64,000 nt of DNA from Cardiocondyla obscurior (lineage: Eukaryota > Arthropoda > Insecta > Hymenoptera > Formicidae): the NCBI RefSeq assembly GCF_019399895.1, contig NC_091870.1, positions 3,492,001 through 3,556,000 of the forward strand, read 5' to 3'. Below, in pieces: positions 63,801-64,000 of the stretch. The notes under the pieces are model-generated. The model was not told the DNA's origin, made no database searches, and was given only the letters and a program-made list of their open reading frames with translations. Every line of letters starts with the position of its first letter. The first letter of the stretch is position 1. A program made the translations under genes and the position numbers.

Positions 63801-63878
63801 ATACTCTAGTACCGTTGATGTAACCGCTTTTAAGTTTTTTTAAGGTAGTTATCATTGCTAACGGTATTTTACCTTGAT
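60861..63878 (-). CDS. PHKA: Phosphorylase b kinase regulatory subunit alpha, C-terminal part (5' end off the window)
   Basis: The visible exons in transcript order are 63700-63878, 63336-63489, 62634-62929, 61986-62541, 61843-61895, 61576-61737, 61228-61485 and 60861-61088. Together they encode about 627 residues, roughly the C-terminal half of a family usually near 1200 aa. Diagnostic stretches are VTVGMPPSNEHTIVAPLPE, AYGDDESTAMLTQELLVYLA, TEPQLFHEMLRLRVGLIIQV and the WLRRRRLDGALNRVP block near the end. The subunit represses the kinase catalytic subunit and relays phosphorylation and calcium signals to glycogen breakdown in the cytosol. The protein ends in CSIS, a CaaX box suited to farnesylation, which is known for mammalian alpha and beta subunits. 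The acceptor of the 154-nt exon can be at 63,489 or, six bases later, at 63,483. A 61-nt segment at 63,189-63,249 has splice sites but is left out because it breaks the frame. Confidence 0.96.
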
Positions 63879-64000
63879 CTAAAAAAAAAAAAAGATTGAT
63901 TAATTTTGATCAAAATTAAATTACAAAATTTTTTTTTACATTCGAAATAACATTTATACAAAGTATCATAAAATTCAGGTTACATATAAGTTATAGTAAA

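Noticed and set aside
1..64000. tRNA, rRNA or CRISPR features
   Set aside because: Reading by eye found no T-loop/anticodon arrangement, ribosomal segment or spaced direct repeats. A covariance-model search would be needed to exclude a tRNA.

Overview
This window looks like nuclear DNA of an insect, most likely a hymenopteran such as an ant. That is an inference from spliced genes with short AT-rich introns, AT-rich spacers broken by CpG-rich islands, many homopolymer runs, and arthropod-like protein sequences. I see no prokaryotic operon, virus, CRISPR array or tRNA gene. Gene models were built by hand: every internal splice site uses GT/AG, and exon phases were checked by exon length.

Layout. 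Bases 1-11,860 are the non-coding 5' flank of the first gene. At 12,355-18,983 (+) lies a complete LIM-homeobox gene of the LMX1 class: five coding exons, 400 aa, two LIM domains and a homeodomain. Next, on the minus strand, come two SLC36 (proton-coupled amino-acid transporter) paralogues in the same orientation. They are gene A (22,726-27,966) and gene B (34,942-48,128), each predicted at 479 aa. A broken partial copy closest to gene A lies at 19,430-19,945. Gene B has a 7-kb first intron.

The right end is a compact housekeeping cluster. AP-3 complex subunit delta (52,933-58,588, -) lies head-to-head with mitochondrial ribosomal protein L28 (59,124-60,570, +). That gene is tail-to-tail with the phosphorylase b kinase regulatory alpha subunit (60,861-63,878, -), whose 5' part runs off the right edge.

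The most interesting signals are: a pair of 74-nt, apparently mutually exclusive exons in AP-3 delta; a family of ~222-bp TA-flanked inverted-repeat (MITE-like) elements with four copies here, one with an apparent empty site in the SLC36 pseudogene copy; a ~190-nt foldback hairpin in a gene B intron; and a possible 61-nt frame-shifting cassette exon in the kinase gene. I found no obviously new multi-gene system. The genes are unrelated neighbours, apart from the SLC36 duplicates.
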